From Nonomuraea muscovyensis (lineage in GTDB: Bacteria; Actinomycetota; Actinomycetes; Streptosporangiales; Streptosporangiaceae), in contig NZ_JACHJB010000005.1 in NCBI RefSeq assembly GCF_014207745.1, forward strand, positions 62,001 to 126,000: a DNA stretch of 64,000 nucleotides, in the 5' to 3' direction. Shown one piece after another: positions 45,292-56,099 of this stretch. Position numbers and translations under genes: made by a program. How positions within the stretch are numbered: the stretch's first letter is position 1; every line of letters starts with the position of its first letter. The notes under the pieces were generated by a model. The model made no database searches and had not been told where the DNA came from. It saw only the letters and a list, made by a program, of their open reading frames with translations.

Positions 45292-47035
<1,744 letters not shown>

Positions 47036-47039
<4 letters not shown>

Positions 47040-48226
47040 GCCCCGCCACGACCGCCGAGGGGGAGCACACGCGCCCGCGCACCGCTCCCCAGCAGCCCGA
47101 CTGGGGCGACCCGGCCCTGCTGGAGGAGGTCACCGGGACGCTCGCCGGGCTGAGGCCGCTGGTCACACGCGCCGAGTGCGCCCGGCTCACCGACGCGGTC
47201 GCCGAGGTGGAGCGCGGGCGGGCGCTGCTGCTGCAGGGCGGCGACTGCGCCGAACGCTTCCGCGAGTCCGGCCCGGACCAGGTCGAGGCCAAGCTGCGGC
47301 AGCTCTACGACCTCGCCGCCGGGATGTGCACCGCCACCGGCCTGCCCGCCGTGCCCGTCGGCCGGCTGGCCGGTCAGTACGGCAAGCCGCGCTCCTCGCC
47401 ATACGAGCGCGGCGCGGACGGCACCCCGGTCCCGGCCTACCGCGGCGACGCCGTCAACAGCCCCGCCGACGACCCGCGGGCCCGCCACCCCGACCCGTCC
47501 CGGCTGCTGCGCGCCTACGCGTGCGCGGAGCGGGTGCTGCGCGAGGTCCGCGGCTCCTGGCGCGGGCGCGGCCCGCTGGAGCGGGCGTACGTCTCCCACG
47601 AGGCGCTGCTGCTCGACTACGAGCAGCCCCTCGTCCGCCGGGACGGCGCGACCGCCTACGCCTCCTCCGCCCACTCGGTGTGGGTCGGCGAGCGCACCCG
47701 CGACCCCGGCGGGCCGCACGTCGCCTTCGCCGCGGGCGTCGCCAACACCGTCGGCGTCAAGCTGGGGCCGTCCGTCACACCGGCGCAGGCGGTCCGGCTG
47801 AGCCGCCTGCTCAACCCCGACGCCAGGCCCGGCCGGCTGGTGTTCGTGGTGCGCCTCGGCAGCGCGAAGGTCCGCACGGTGCTGCCCGAGATCGTGGGAG
47901 AGGTGACCAGGCGGGGTAGACCGGTCGTGTGGCTGTGCGACCCGATGCACGGCAACACCGTCCGCATCGGTTCGGGGCCGAAGACCCGGCCCATGGAGGC
48001 GATCCTGGAGGAGGTGGTGGCGTTCGTGCGGGTGCTCCAGGCGCAGCGGCGGCATCCGGCCGGGCTGCATCTGGAGATGACGCCCCAGGACGTCACCGAG
48101 TGCGTCACCGCGCCGCGCCCGCACGCGGGGCCGCCCGCGCTGCCGCGCTACCGCACCGCCTGCGATCCCCGCCTCAACGCCGGCCAGGCGGCCGAGGTGG
48201 TCGACCGGTTCGTGAGAGTCCTGTGA
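47036..48226 (+). CDS. Class II DAHP synthase
   Basis: A 396-aa plant/microbial type II 3-deoxy-7-phosphoheptulonate synthase: QGGDCAERFRESG (~residues 67-79), KPRSSPYERG, GVKLGPSVTPAQA, WLCDPMHGNT and HLEMTPQDVTEC. It is somewhat shorter than the ~450-aa housekeeping enzyme, as is usual for copies in phenazine and siderophore clusters, which often escape feedback control. It commits carbon to chorismate. GTG at 47036 overlaps the ligase stop (GTGA). Confidence 0.95.
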
Positions 48227-48236
48227 AGGAGGCGAC

Positions 48237-48881
48237 GTGAGCTTCGACGGCATCCCGCGCAAGGCCTACGACTTCTACAAGGAGCTGGAGGGCGACAACA
48301 CGAAGGAGTTCTGGCACGCGCGCAAGGAGACCTACGACACCTGCGTGCGCGAGCCGCTCCAGGCTCTGCTGGCCGAGCTGGAGGACGAGTTCGGCCCGGC
48401 CAAGCTCTTCCGGCCGCAGCGGGACACCCGGTTCAGCAAGGACAAGTCGCCGTACAAGGCCGAGCAGACGGCGAGCGTCGCCGTCGAGGGCTCCGTCGGC
48501 TACTACCTGCAGCTCGAGGCGGCGGGGCTGTACGTGGGGGCGGGTTTCCACGCCTTCGGCGGCGACGACACGGCCCGCTACCGGGCGGCCGTGGCCGACG
48601 ACGAGGCGGGCGCCGAGCTGGCCACCATCACCGAACGCCTCACCAAGGACGGCTTCGACCTGGTCGGGGAGCGGGTCAAGACCCGGCCGCGCGGCTACCC
48701 GGCCGACCATCCGCGCCTCGACCTGCTGCGCTTCTCGTCGCTGGGCGCCGAGCGGCGCATCCCCAAGAGCAGGGCCACGGGCAAGCAGGCGCTGACCGCC
48801 GTCCGCGACGACTGGCGGCGCCTGCGTCCCCTGGTCGAGTGGCTGGTCGCCCACGCCGCCCACGGCCGCCCCGCCTCCTGA
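48237..48881 (+). CDS. DUF2461 (TIGR02453) protein
   Basis: A 214-aa soluble protein of the DUF2461 family: FDGIPRKAYDFYKELEGDNTKEFW at the start, PAKLFRPQRDTRFSKDKSPY near residue 60, and YYLQLEAAGLYVGAGFHAF. Function unknown in all relatives I know. GTG at 48237 follows AAGGAGG. It lies ten bases after the DAHP synthase gene, so it could be read through from the cluster, but homologues occur widely outside such clusters. Confidence 0.9.
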   Translation: MSFDGIPRKAYDFYKELEGDNTKEFWHARKETYDTCVREPLQALLAELEDEFGPAKLFRPQRDTRFSKDKSPYKAEQTASVAVEGSVGYYLQLEAAGLYVGAGFHAFGGDDTARYRAAVADDEAGAELATITERLTKDGFDLVGERVKTRPRGYPADHPRLDLLRFSSLGAERRIPKSRATGKQALTAVRDDWRRLRPLVEWLVAHAAHGRPAS

Positions 48882-48934
48882 CGCCGCCGGGCCGCGCCGC
48901 CCCGGCGACCGGCCGTGCCGCCCTTCGGGGCCGC

Positions 48935-48998
48935 TCGCGTGCGTTCGCGGGCCCGGTGGCGGGGGGTCGACTTCGGTCGCGTGCGTTCGCGGGCCCGG
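48935..48998. repeat. 22-bp direct repeat, two copies
   Basis: TCGCGTGCGTTCGCGGGCCC plus GG occurs at 48935-48956 and 48977-48998 (42-bp period), with a partial third TCGCGTACGG further right. It is in the gap between converging genes. Confidence 0.85.
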
Positions 48999-49031
48999 GT
49001 GCCGGGGTTCGGGGCCGGTCGCGTACGGTGC

Positions 49032-50363
49032 TCAGGGGCGGGACGCGAGCTGTCCGGCGGGCCGGCCGAGGTGCTCGGTCGGGACGCGGTGCGTCTCGCG
49101 GGCGGTCGCCACCGCGATGGCGCTGATGGCGCAGAGGATCGCCGTGAAGACGCCCACCCCGACCCAGCCGCGCAGGCCGAGCCAGCCCTCCGGCGAGACG
49201 ATCCCGGCGGCCGAGGCGACGGCGAACCCGGCGATGGCGAAGCCGATCTGCGTGCCGATCGCCATCCCCGAGAGCCGGACCTTCGTGGTGAACATCTCGC
49301 CGTACAGCGCCGGCCAGGTCCCGTTGGCGGCCGAGTAGACGACGCCGAACGTCAGCACGCCCACCAGGAAGATCAGCGGGTAGCTCCCGGAGTTGATGGC
49401 CGCCAGGTAGGCGAAGATCATGATGGGACTGCCGACGGCCCCGACGAGGAAGACCGGCTTGCGGCCGATCCGGTCCGACAGGCGCGCCCACAGCGGGATG
49501 GCGACCAGGGCCGTGACGTTGGCGGCGATGCTCACCCACAGCATGGTCGCCTTGTCCAGCCCGACGGACTCGCCGGTGGCGTAGTTCAGCGCCCACACGG
49601 TGAAGATGGTGCTGACCGTGGCGATGAGCGCCGCGCACACGACGCGCAGCACGCTGCCCCAGTGGTCGCGGAACAGCAGGGCCAGCGGCATGCGGGGCAC
49701 GGTGCCCTCGGCCACCTCGCGCTCGAAGGCGGGCGTCTCCTCCAGCTTGCGGCGGATGACCCAGCCGGCGACGGCGACGGCCACGCTCAGCCAGAACGGC
49801 ACCCGCCATCCCCAGCTCAGCAACTGCTCCTCGGGCAGCGCCGCGACGGGGATGAACACGAACGTGGCCAGGATCTGGCCGAACTGGGTGCCGTTGAGGG
49901 TGAAGCTCGTGTAGTAGCCGCGGCGGTCGGCGGGGGCGTGTTCGAGGGTCATGGAGTTGGCGCTGGCCTGCTCGCCGGCCGCCGAGAGGCCCTGCATGAC
50001 GCGCAGCAGCACGAGCAGGACGGGCGCCAGACCGCCGATCTGCTCGCGGGTCGGCAGGCAGCCGATGAGGAAGGTCGACACGCCCATGAGGACGAGCGTG
50101 AACACCATGATCTTGCGGCGGCCGAACCGGTCGCCGACGTGCCCGAGGGCGAACGCGCCGATGGGGCGCGCCGCGTAGGCGACGCCGAACGTGGCCAGGG
50201 ACTGCAGGGTCGCCGTGGCCGGGTCCGAGGCGTCGAAGAAGACCTTGGAGAAGATCAGGGCGGCGGCGCTGCCGTAGATGAAGAAGTCGTAGTACTCGAG
50301 CGCGCTGCCGATCCAGGCGGCCAGCGCCGCTTTGCGTGGCTTGCCCTCGGGGACGTCGGTCAC
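49032..50363 (-). CDS. MFS metabolite/H+ symporter (MHS family, shikimate/citrate-like)
   Basis: A 443-aa inner-membrane carrier with 12 hydrophobic segments. WIGSALEYYDFFIYGSAAALIF at the start and GDRFGRRKIMVFTLVLMG (loop 2-3) are hallmarks of the MHS group that takes up citrate, alpha-ketoglutarate, shikimate or proline betaine. Divergence from shikimate dehydrogenase and dehydroshikimate dehydratase genes favours shikimate/quinate import. GTG at 50363 follows AAGGAG at 5 nt. It shares a control region with two candidate TetR operators. Confidence 0.92.
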   Translation of the reverse strand: MTDVPEGKPRKAALAAWIGSALEYYDFFIYGSAAALIFSKVFFDASDPATATLQSLATFGVAYAARPIGAFALGHVGDRFGRRKIMVFTLVLMGVSTFLIGCLPTREQIGGLAPVLLVLLRVMQGLSAAGEQASANSMTLEHAPADRRGYYTSFTLNGTQFGQILATFVFIPVAALPEEQLLSWGWRVPFWLSVAVAVAGWVIRRKLEETPAFEREVAEGTVPRMPLALLFRDHWGSVLRVVCAALIATVSTIFTVWALNYATGESVGLDKATMLWVSIAANVTALVAIPLWARLSDRIGRKPVFLVGAVGSPIMIFAYLAAINSGSYPLIFLVGVLTFGVVYSAANGTWPALYGEMFTTKVRLSGMAIGTQIGFAIAGFAVASAAGIVSPEGWLGLRGWVGVGVFTAILCAISAIAVATARETHRVPTEHLGRPAGQLASRP

Positions 50364-50428
50364 GGTCGCTCCTTAGGTGGGTCTCCGGCGGCGGCCGGGC
50401 GGGGGGTGGCGGAGCCCGCTTAGTTACG

Positions 50429-50440
50429 AACTGGATAGTT
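50429..50440. promoter_or_regulatory. Candidate TetR operator, transporter side
   Basis: AACTGGATAGTT, an inverted repeat AACT-N4-AGTT, also seen at 50524-50535. It is 66 bp upstream of the transporter start. Confidence 0.5.
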
Positions 50441-50519
50441 AATTCGCACGGGTGCGGCCATGGTGCTGTGAGGGTCTCCGTCTGTCAAGGGTCTTCCTCG
50501 CCGCGACGGGGCGGGCTAT

Positions 50520-50539
50520 AACTAACTCACTAGTTTGTT
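50520..50539. promoter_or_regulatory. Candidate TetR operator, aroE side
   Basis: AACTAACTCACTAGTTTGTT is an 8-4-8 palindrome with one mismatch, containing AACT-N4-AGTT. It overlaps TATAAC (50517-50522), a likely -10, and precedes the shikimate dehydrogenase gene. Confidence 0.6.
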
Positions 50540-50568
50540 CATTGCGGCGAACGTGAGGCCACCACGAC

Positions 50569-51555
50569 ATGACCCCTTCGTACCTCGTCGGGCTGATAGG
50601 CGCCGGCATCGGCACGTCCCTGAGCCCGGCCCTGCACGAGCGGGAGGCGCACCACCACGGCCTGCGCTACCTCTACCGGCTCGTCGACCTGGCCGGACTG
50701 GGGCTCGGGCCGGAGAGCGCGGGCGAGCTGGTGCGGGCGGCGCGGCGGCTCGGCTTCGACGGGCTCAACATCACCCACCCCTGCAAGCAGACCGTCATCG
50801 CCCACCTCGACGAGCTGTCCGTCGACGCCGCCACCCTCGGCGCGGTCAACACCGTCACCTTCGAGGGGGAGCGGGCGATCGGCCACAACACCGACTGGAT
50901 CGGCTTCGCCGAGTCGTTCGCCCGCGGTCTCCCGGACGCGGCCACCCGCCGGGTCGTCCAGCTCGGCGCCGGCGGCGCGGGAGCCGCCACCGCCCACGCG
51001 CTGCTCACGCTCGGCGCCGACCACCTGACCGTCGCCGACCTCGACCCCAGCCGGGCGCGAGGGCTGGCGGACGCGCTGGTGGCCAGGTTCGGGCCGGGCC
51101 GCGCGAGCACCGTACCCCTGCCGCCACCCCTGCCACCGCAGCCGGACCCGCACGGCCAGCAGCCGGACCCGAGCGGCCCGCCCGTCACGCGGGGCCCGCA
51201 GCGGGGCGGGGCCGGGGAGCCGGGCGAGCGGGGGGAGCCGGCGGACGGGCGGGAGCTGGCGGAGCTGCTGCGTGCGGCGGACGGGCTCGTGCACGCCACG
51301 CCCACCGGCATGGCGCGGCACCCGGGCCTGCCCCTGCCCGCCGGCCTGCTCCACCCCGGCCTGTGGGTGGCCGACATCGTCTACCGCCCCCTGGACACCG
51401 AACTGCTGCGCACCGCGCGGGCGCTCGGCTGCCGCACCCTGGACGGCGGCGGCATGGTCGTCTTCCAGGCCGCGCACGCCTTCCGGCTGTTCACCGGCGC
51501 CGAACCCGACACCGAACGCATGCTCGCCCACCTGACCACGCTCGTCACGTCCTGA
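50569..51555 (+). CDS. aroE: Shikimate dehydrogenase
   Basis: A 328-aa NADP/NAD-linked dehydrogenase interconverting shikimate (or quinate) and 3-dehydroshikimate. LIGAGIGTSLSPALHE is the substrate domain start, GLNITHPCKQ carries the catalytic Lys position (K within HPCKQ), IGHNTDWIGF follows, and GAGGAGAATAHALL is the nucleotide motif. A ~45-residue Pro/Gly-rich insertion (about residues 182-228) makes it longer than the usual 270-290. ATG at 50569. First gene of a shikimate/quinate catabolic operon, so it probably runs in the oxidative direction. Confidence 0.92.
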   Translation: MTPSYLVGLIGAGIGTSLSPALHEREAHHHGLRYLYRLVDLAGLGLGPESAGELVRAARRLGFDGLNITHPCKQTVIAHLDELSVDAATLGAVNTVTFEGERAIGHNTDWIGFAESFARGLPDAATRRVVQLGAGGAGAATAHALLTLGADHLTVADLDPSRARGLADALVARFGPGRASTVPLPPPLPPQPDPHGQQPDPSGPPVTRGPQRGGAGEPGERGEPADGRELAELLRAADGLVHATPTGMARHPGLPLPAGLLHPGLWVADIVYRPLDTELLRTARALGCRTLDGGGMVVFQAAHAFRLFTGAEPDTERMLAHLTTLVTS

Positions 51556-51581
51556 CTCGTCATCTCCCGAGGAGAGCCCCC

Positions 51582-53324
51582 GTGCGCAGGTCCATCGCCA
51601 CCGTCTCGGTCAGCGGCACCCTGGCCGAGAAGCTCGACGCCATCGCCGCCGCGGGCTTCGACGGCGTCGAGATCTTCGAGAACGACCTCGTCTCCTCCCC
51701 GCTGTCGCCGGAGGAGGTGCGCGACCGGGCCGCCGACCTCGGGCTCGGCATCGACCTCTACCAGCCGTTCCGCGACTTCGAGGCGGTCGGCCCCGACGCG
51801 CTCGCGGCCGGCCTGCGCCGGGCCGAGCACAAGTTCGCCGTGATGGAACGGTTGGGTGCGCGCACGCTGCTGGTGTGCTCCAACGTCTCGCGGGACGCCG
51901 TGGACGACGACGAGCTGGCCGCCGCCCAGTTGCGGCTGCTGGCGGAACGGGCCGCCGCCCACGGCATCAGGATCGCCTACGAGGCGCTGGCCTGGGGGCG
52001 GCACGTCGACGACTACCTGCACGCCTGGCGGATCGTCCGCATGGCCGACCACCCGAACCTCGGCACCTGTCTGGACAGCTTCCACATCCTCTCGCGCGGC
52101 ACGGATCCCGGCGGCATCGAGGCGATCCCCGGCGAGAAGATCTTCTTCCTGCAGCTCGCCGACGCGCCGCGGCTGGCCATGGACGTGCTGCAGTGGAGCC
52201 GCCACCACCGCTGCTTCCCCGGCCAGGGCGACTTCGACGTGGCCGGAGTGGTCGGGCACGCGCTCCGCGCCGGATACCGCGGGCCGCTGTCGCTGGAGGT
52301 GTTCAACGACATCGTCCGGCAGGCCGCCGCGGCCCGCACGGCCGTCGACGCCATGCGGTCGCTGATCGCCCTGGAGGAGCGGGCCACCGCCCCCGCGACG
52401 GCGCCCACCGGGTTCGCCTTCGCCGAGTTGGCCGTGCCCGCGCCGGAACGGCTCGGCGAGCTGCTCACCGCCCTGGGCTTCGCCCGTACGGGCGGGCACG
52501 CCACCAAGCCCGTCGAGCTGTGGGAGCAGGGCCGGGCCCGGATCCTGCTCAACGCGACCGCGCGCGAGGGCACCTCCCTGGCGGCGATCGGCCTGGAGAC
52601 GCCCGACCCCGGTGGCGCGGTGCGGCACGCGGAACACCTGCTGGCACCCGTGCTGCCCCGCCACCGCGCGCCCGGCGAGGCCGACCTGCACGCCGTCGCC
52701 GCGCCCGACGGCACCGAGCTGTTCTTCTGCCGTACGGACGACCCCGCCTGGCGCGCCGACTTCTCCCGGCCGCGGGAGGCGCCCGGCGGCGAGATCACCT
52801 GCCTCGACCACGTGGCGCTCGCTCAGCCGCGTCACCAGTTCGACGAGGCCGCCCTGTTCTACCGCAGCGTCCTCGGCCTGCGCCCGGCCGCGCGCGTCGA
52901 GTTCGCCGACCCGTACGGCCTGGTCCGCAGCCGTGCCATGGCGGGGCCGGGCGACGCCGTACGGATGGTGCTGAACATCGCCAGCGTCGGCGGCGGCGGC
53001 GCGCCCTGGCAGCACGTCGCCCTGGCGAGCACCGACATCGTCGCCACCGCCCGCCGGCTGCGCGGCCTGACCCTGCCCATCCCGGCCAACTACCACGACG
53101 ACCTGGAGGCCCGCTTCGACCTCGGGCCCGAGCGGCACCGGCTGCTGCGCGAGCTGGGGCTGCTGTACGACCGGGACGAGCACGGCGAGTTCCTGCACCT
53201 CTACACGGCCACGTACGGCCGGGTGTTCTTCGAGGTGGTGCAGCGGATCGGCGGCTACCGCGGCTACGGGACGGCAGGCAGCCACGTCCGCCTCGCCGCG
53301 CAGCACGACGGGCCCTACCCCTAA
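51582..53324 (+). CDS. 3-Dehydroshikimate dehydratase fused to HPPD/VOC-like domain (QuiC type)
   Basis: A 580-aa fusion. Residues 1-~275 are a sugar-phosphate isomerase/AP-endonuclease-2 barrel (SIATVSVSGTLAEKLDAIAAAG, LGTCLDSFHILSRG, FFLQLADAPRLAMD, PLSLEVFND) with metal-binding Glu/Asp/His residues. Residues ~290-580 are two VOC modules resembling 4-hydroxyphenylpyruvate dioxygenase (ITCLDHVALAQP, the final HLYTATYGRVFFEVVQR). QuiC-like enzymes dehydrate 3-dehydroshikimate to protocatechuate. GTG at 51582 follows GAGGAGAG. Between aroE and TetR; catabolic use is likeliest, though protocatechuate could also feed a catecholate. Confidence 0.88.
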   Translation: MRRSIATVSVSGTLAEKLDAIAAAGFDGVEIFENDLVSSPLSPEEVRDRAADLGLGIDLYQPFRDFEAVGPDALAAGLRRAEHKFAVMERLGARTLLVCSNVSRDAVDDDELAAAQLRLLAERAAAHGIRIAYEALAWGRHVDDYLHAWRIVRMADHPNLGTCLDSFHILSRGTDPGGIEAIPGEKIFFLQLADAPRLAMDVLQWSRHHRCFPGQGDFDVAGVVGHALRAGYRGPLSLEVFNDIVRQAAAARTAVDAMRSLIALEERATAPATAPTGFAFAELAVPAPERLGELLTALGFARTGGHATKPVELWEQGRARILLNATAREGTSLAAIGLETPDPGGAVRHAEHLLAPVLPRHRAPGEADLHAVAAPDGTELFFCRTDDPAWRADFSRPREAPGGEITCLDHVALAQPRHQFDEAALFYRSVLGLRPAARVEFADPYGLVRSRAMAGPGDAVRMVLNIASVGGGGAPWQHVALASTDIVATARRLRGLTLPIPANYHDDLEARFDLGPERHRLLRELGLLYDRDEHGEFLHLYTATYGRVFFEVVQRIGGYRGYGTAGSHVRLAAQHDGPYP

Positions 53325-53325
53325 G

Positions 53326-53994
53326 ATGCGGTGCATGCAGCCGGCACCCCGGGCCGCCGGAGAGCGGCAACGCGACGCGGACCGGACCAAGGCGGAGATC
53401 CTCGACGTCGCGACGCGCCACTTCGCCACCCAGGGATACGCCGGCGCCCGGGTCGACGAGATCGCCGCGCTGACACGCACCACCAAGCGGATGATCTACT
53501 ACTACTTCGGCAGCAAGGAGCAGCTCTACATCGCCGTGCTGGAGCGGGCCTACGCCGAGGTGCGCGCCGCCGAGCGGGCAGTCGACGTCGAGCACCTGGA
53601 GCCGGTCGAGGCGATCCGCACGCTCGCCGAGCTGACCTTCGACCACCACGACGCCCACCGCGACTTCATCCAACTCGTCGCCATCGAGAACATCCACCGC
53701 GCCGAGCACATCCGCAAGTCGCCCGCGCTGGCCAACCTCGGCACGCCGGTCATCGACATCATCTCCCGCATCCTCGCGGCGGGCCGGGCGAGCGGTGACT
53801 TCGTCACCGAGGCCGACGCCGTCGACGTGCACATGATGATCAGCGCCTTCTGCGTCTTCCGGGTGGCCAACCAGCACACGTTCGGCGTGCTGTTCGGGCG
53901 CGACATCGCCGCTCCCGGCGACCGTGACCGGCTGCGCGCCATGGTGGGCGAGATGGTCGTCGCCTACCTCCGCGGCGCCGGCGCCCCCGGGTGA
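53326..53994 (+). CDS. TetR family regulator of the shikimate/quinate locus
   Basis: A 222-aa repressor: helix-turn-helix ATRHFATQGYAGARVDEIAA followed by RTTKRMIYYYFGSKEQLY (residues ~30-72), then a TetR_C domain with FIQLVAIENIHRAEHIRKSP. It begins one base after the QuiC-type gene, so it is in the same operon. The likely binding sites are the AACT-N4-AGTT palindromes between aroE and the transporter; the inducer is probably a pathway intermediate. ATG at 53326; ATG at 53335 is an alternative. Confidence 0.9.
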   Translation: MRCMQPAPRAAGERQRDADRTKAEILDVATRHFATQGYAGARVDEIAALTRTTKRMIYYYFGSKEQLYIAVLERAYAEVRAAERAVDVEHLEPVEAIRTLAELTFDHHDAHRDFIQLVAIENIHRAEHIRKSPALANLGTPVIDIISRILAAGRASGDFVTEADAVDVHMMISAFCVFRVANQHTFGVLFGRDIAAPGDRDRLRAMVGEMVVAYLRGAGAPG

Positions 53995-54063
53995 CGCGCC
54001 CGCCACGGCTCGCGGGGGAGAGCGGCTGGCCCCCCGTCGCCCACGAGGAGCACGCCACTCCCT

Positions 54064-55755
54064 TCAGCCGTGGCGGCTGGCGCGCGCCTGGGGAAGCCGT
54101 CGTGCCGCCAGGAGCCCGCCGGCCGACAGCACGGCCATGCTCGTGACCGCGACGGCCAGCGCGTGCTCCCTGGCCCGGGCGTTTATCCTGACGAGTTCGT
54201 CGGCCGAGGCGCCTGGGAGACCTTGGGAGTGGAGCCTCGCCCGCACCGCGTCGTCGCTCGCCGCGGTGATCTGGACATGATTCTCCAGCGTCTCCTTGAC
54301 GAGTTGCTTCTGCTCGGGGGGAAGGACGGTGCTGCCGTCCGTCCCGGCCTCGAACAAGTACAGCAGCGACGTGGTCATGAAAGCGCCGGCCAGCGCGACT
54401 CCGAGAGAGCTGCCCAGGTAGGCGCCGCTGCGTGACAGGCCCGTCACGTCGCCCACCTCTTCCGGCGGCGGCGCCGACTGGATGAGGTCGGTCACCGTCG
54501 TGGCCATCCCTTCGCCCAGCCCGACGAGGAGAAGCCCGGGGGCGAAGGCCAGGCCGGTCGCGAAGACGCCCCGCTGGTACGGGTCGAAGGTGGCGACGAT
54601 CAGCACGCACCCGGCCGTCATGAACAGGAACGACCATATCTGGGCGGTGCGATGCGTCATCCGCCGACCGGCGATGAGCCTCCCGGCCGCCCACGCGGCC
54701 AGCATCAGCCCCAGCGTCGTCGGGAGCAGCATGAGACCGCTCCTCAGCGCGTCGAACCCGAGGGTCGTCTGCACGAAGACCGGCACGAGGAAGAGGGCCC
54801 CGGTGGGCACCAGGTACTGCATCGCCTGGGTCAGCGCGCCGTTGCGGACCGTGGGGTTGCGCAGCACGGACAGGCGCACCAGCGGGTCCTTGCCGCTCCT
54901 GATCAGGTGACGCTCCCATGCCGCGAACGTGACGAGCACGGCGAGCCCGGCACCCGCGAGCAGCGGCACGGGGGACAGGCCACCACGATGGAGCAGCGTG
55001 TGACCGAACATCTCGACGTCGGCCCGAGCCCTGAGCAGGCCGTACCGCCCGGACAGCAGCGTCGCGACGACCAGGAGCCCGAATCCGGCGGCCGACAGCA
55101 GCGCCCCGGGGACATCGAAGGGTTGCTCGAGAGGCGCATGACGCGGCCCGGGTTCGGCCGTCCTCCGCATGAGCAGCAACACGGCCGCCGTGACTGCGGC
55201 GCCCATGAGGAACGACACACGCCAGCTCAGGTAGTGGGTGATCAGCCCACCCAGAAGAGGGCCGGCCGCCGCGCCGATTCCCCCGATGGTCCCCAACGTG
55301 GTCAGCGCCTTCGTCCGGGACGACCCGGTGAGGGCATCGGTGAGCAGGGCCAGCATCGCCGGGAGCATCAGCGCCACGCCCACCCCCTGGAGCAGGGACC
55401 AGCCGGCCAGCATGAACGCCAGGTTCGGGCCGAAGGCGGTGACGAGCGTGCCGAGCAGGAAGATCCGTGCGCCGAGGACGAAGGCCCACCGGTACCCGTG
55501 GCGCGCGCCGAGCTTGCTGCCGGTGATCAAAAAGGCGGCTATGACCAGGGCGAACAGCGAGATGACCGACTGGACGCCGGTGAGCGTGGTGTGCAGATCC
55601 TCGACGATCGACGAGAGCGCCACGTTCATGGCGCTCGTGTTGTAGGCCATCAGGAAGTTCTGCAGGGCGAGGGGGATGAAGAGCGTGGTGACGATCGGCA
55701 CACGGACGCCCTCGGCGCGTCCGTGAACCTGCCGGCCCTTCCTGCTCCGCCTCAC
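54064..55755 (-). CDS. MFS drug efflux transporter (EmrB/QacA, 14 TM)
   Basis: A 563-aa membrane protein with about 14 hydrophobic segments. Features: LALQNFLMAYNTSAMNVALSSI (TM1), motif A variant GSKLGARHGYRWAFVLG, motif C-like GIGAAAGPLLGGLITHYLSW. A poorly conserved Arg-rich frame continues upstream, but GTG at 55755 puts a short basic N-terminus before TM1 and is the sensible start. Proton-driven export of drugs or metabolites. The substrate is unknown and no regulator is adjacent in the same orientation. Confidence 0.9.
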   Translation of the reverse strand: MRRSRKGRQVHGRAEGVRVPIVTTLFIPLALQNFLMAYNTSAMNVALSSIVEDLHTTLTGVQSVISLFALVIAAFLITGSKLGARHGYRWAFVLGARIFLLGTLVTAFGPNLAFMLAGWSLLQGVGVALMLPAMLALLTDALTGSSRTKALTTLGTIGGIGAAAGPLLGGLITHYLSWRVSFLMGAAVTAAVLLLMRRTAEPGPRHAPLEQPFDVPGALLSAAGFGLLVVATLLSGRYGLLRARADVEMFGHTLLHRGGLSPVPLLAGAGLAVLVTFAAWERHLIRSGKDPLVRLSVLRNPTVRNGALTQAMQYLVPTGALFLVPVFVQTTLGFDALRSGLMLLPTTLGLMLAAWAAGRLIAGRRMTHRTAQIWSFLFMTAGCVLIVATFDPYQRGVFATGLAFAPGLLLVGLGEGMATTVTDLIQSAPPPEEVGDVTGLSRSGAYLGSSLGVALAGAFMTTSLLYLFEAGTDGSTVLPPEQKQLVKETLENHVQITAASDDAVRARLHSQGLPGASADELVRINARAREHALAVAVTSMAVLSAGGLLAARRLPQARASRHG

Positions 55756-56099
55756 TGCCCCGCCCTGTGCCCCTGATCGTGGCGGCGGCCGGATGCCACC
55801 ACCGTCCCGCTCCGGGCCCGGACCGGCGACCGTCCGCCGGCGCGGAAGCCGGCGGACCTCCGTACCCGGCCGGTGCCTTCTCACGGCGATCCTGCCCGAG
55901 GCGCCATGAGATATCCCCTGCGGTGCGCCGGCCCGTACCTCCGCGAGGCTGTCCCCTCGCGCCTGCTCCGGAGGTGAGGCCGAGTGATCCGATGCGCTGA
56001 AGCGGAAACCAGCAGGAAACACGACGACGGGTTGAATGCCGTCCGGCTCGCCCGTCCCGGGCGACCGCTCGATGAAGGAACGGCTGAGGAGCACGGCGC
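55756..56099. other. Intergenic region between divergent genes
   Basis: About 340 bp upstream of both the efflux gene and the Tat-exported protein gene. Open frames here are the non-homologous upstream extension of the efflux gene only. No palindrome or RNA gene that I would defend. Confidence 0.4.
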
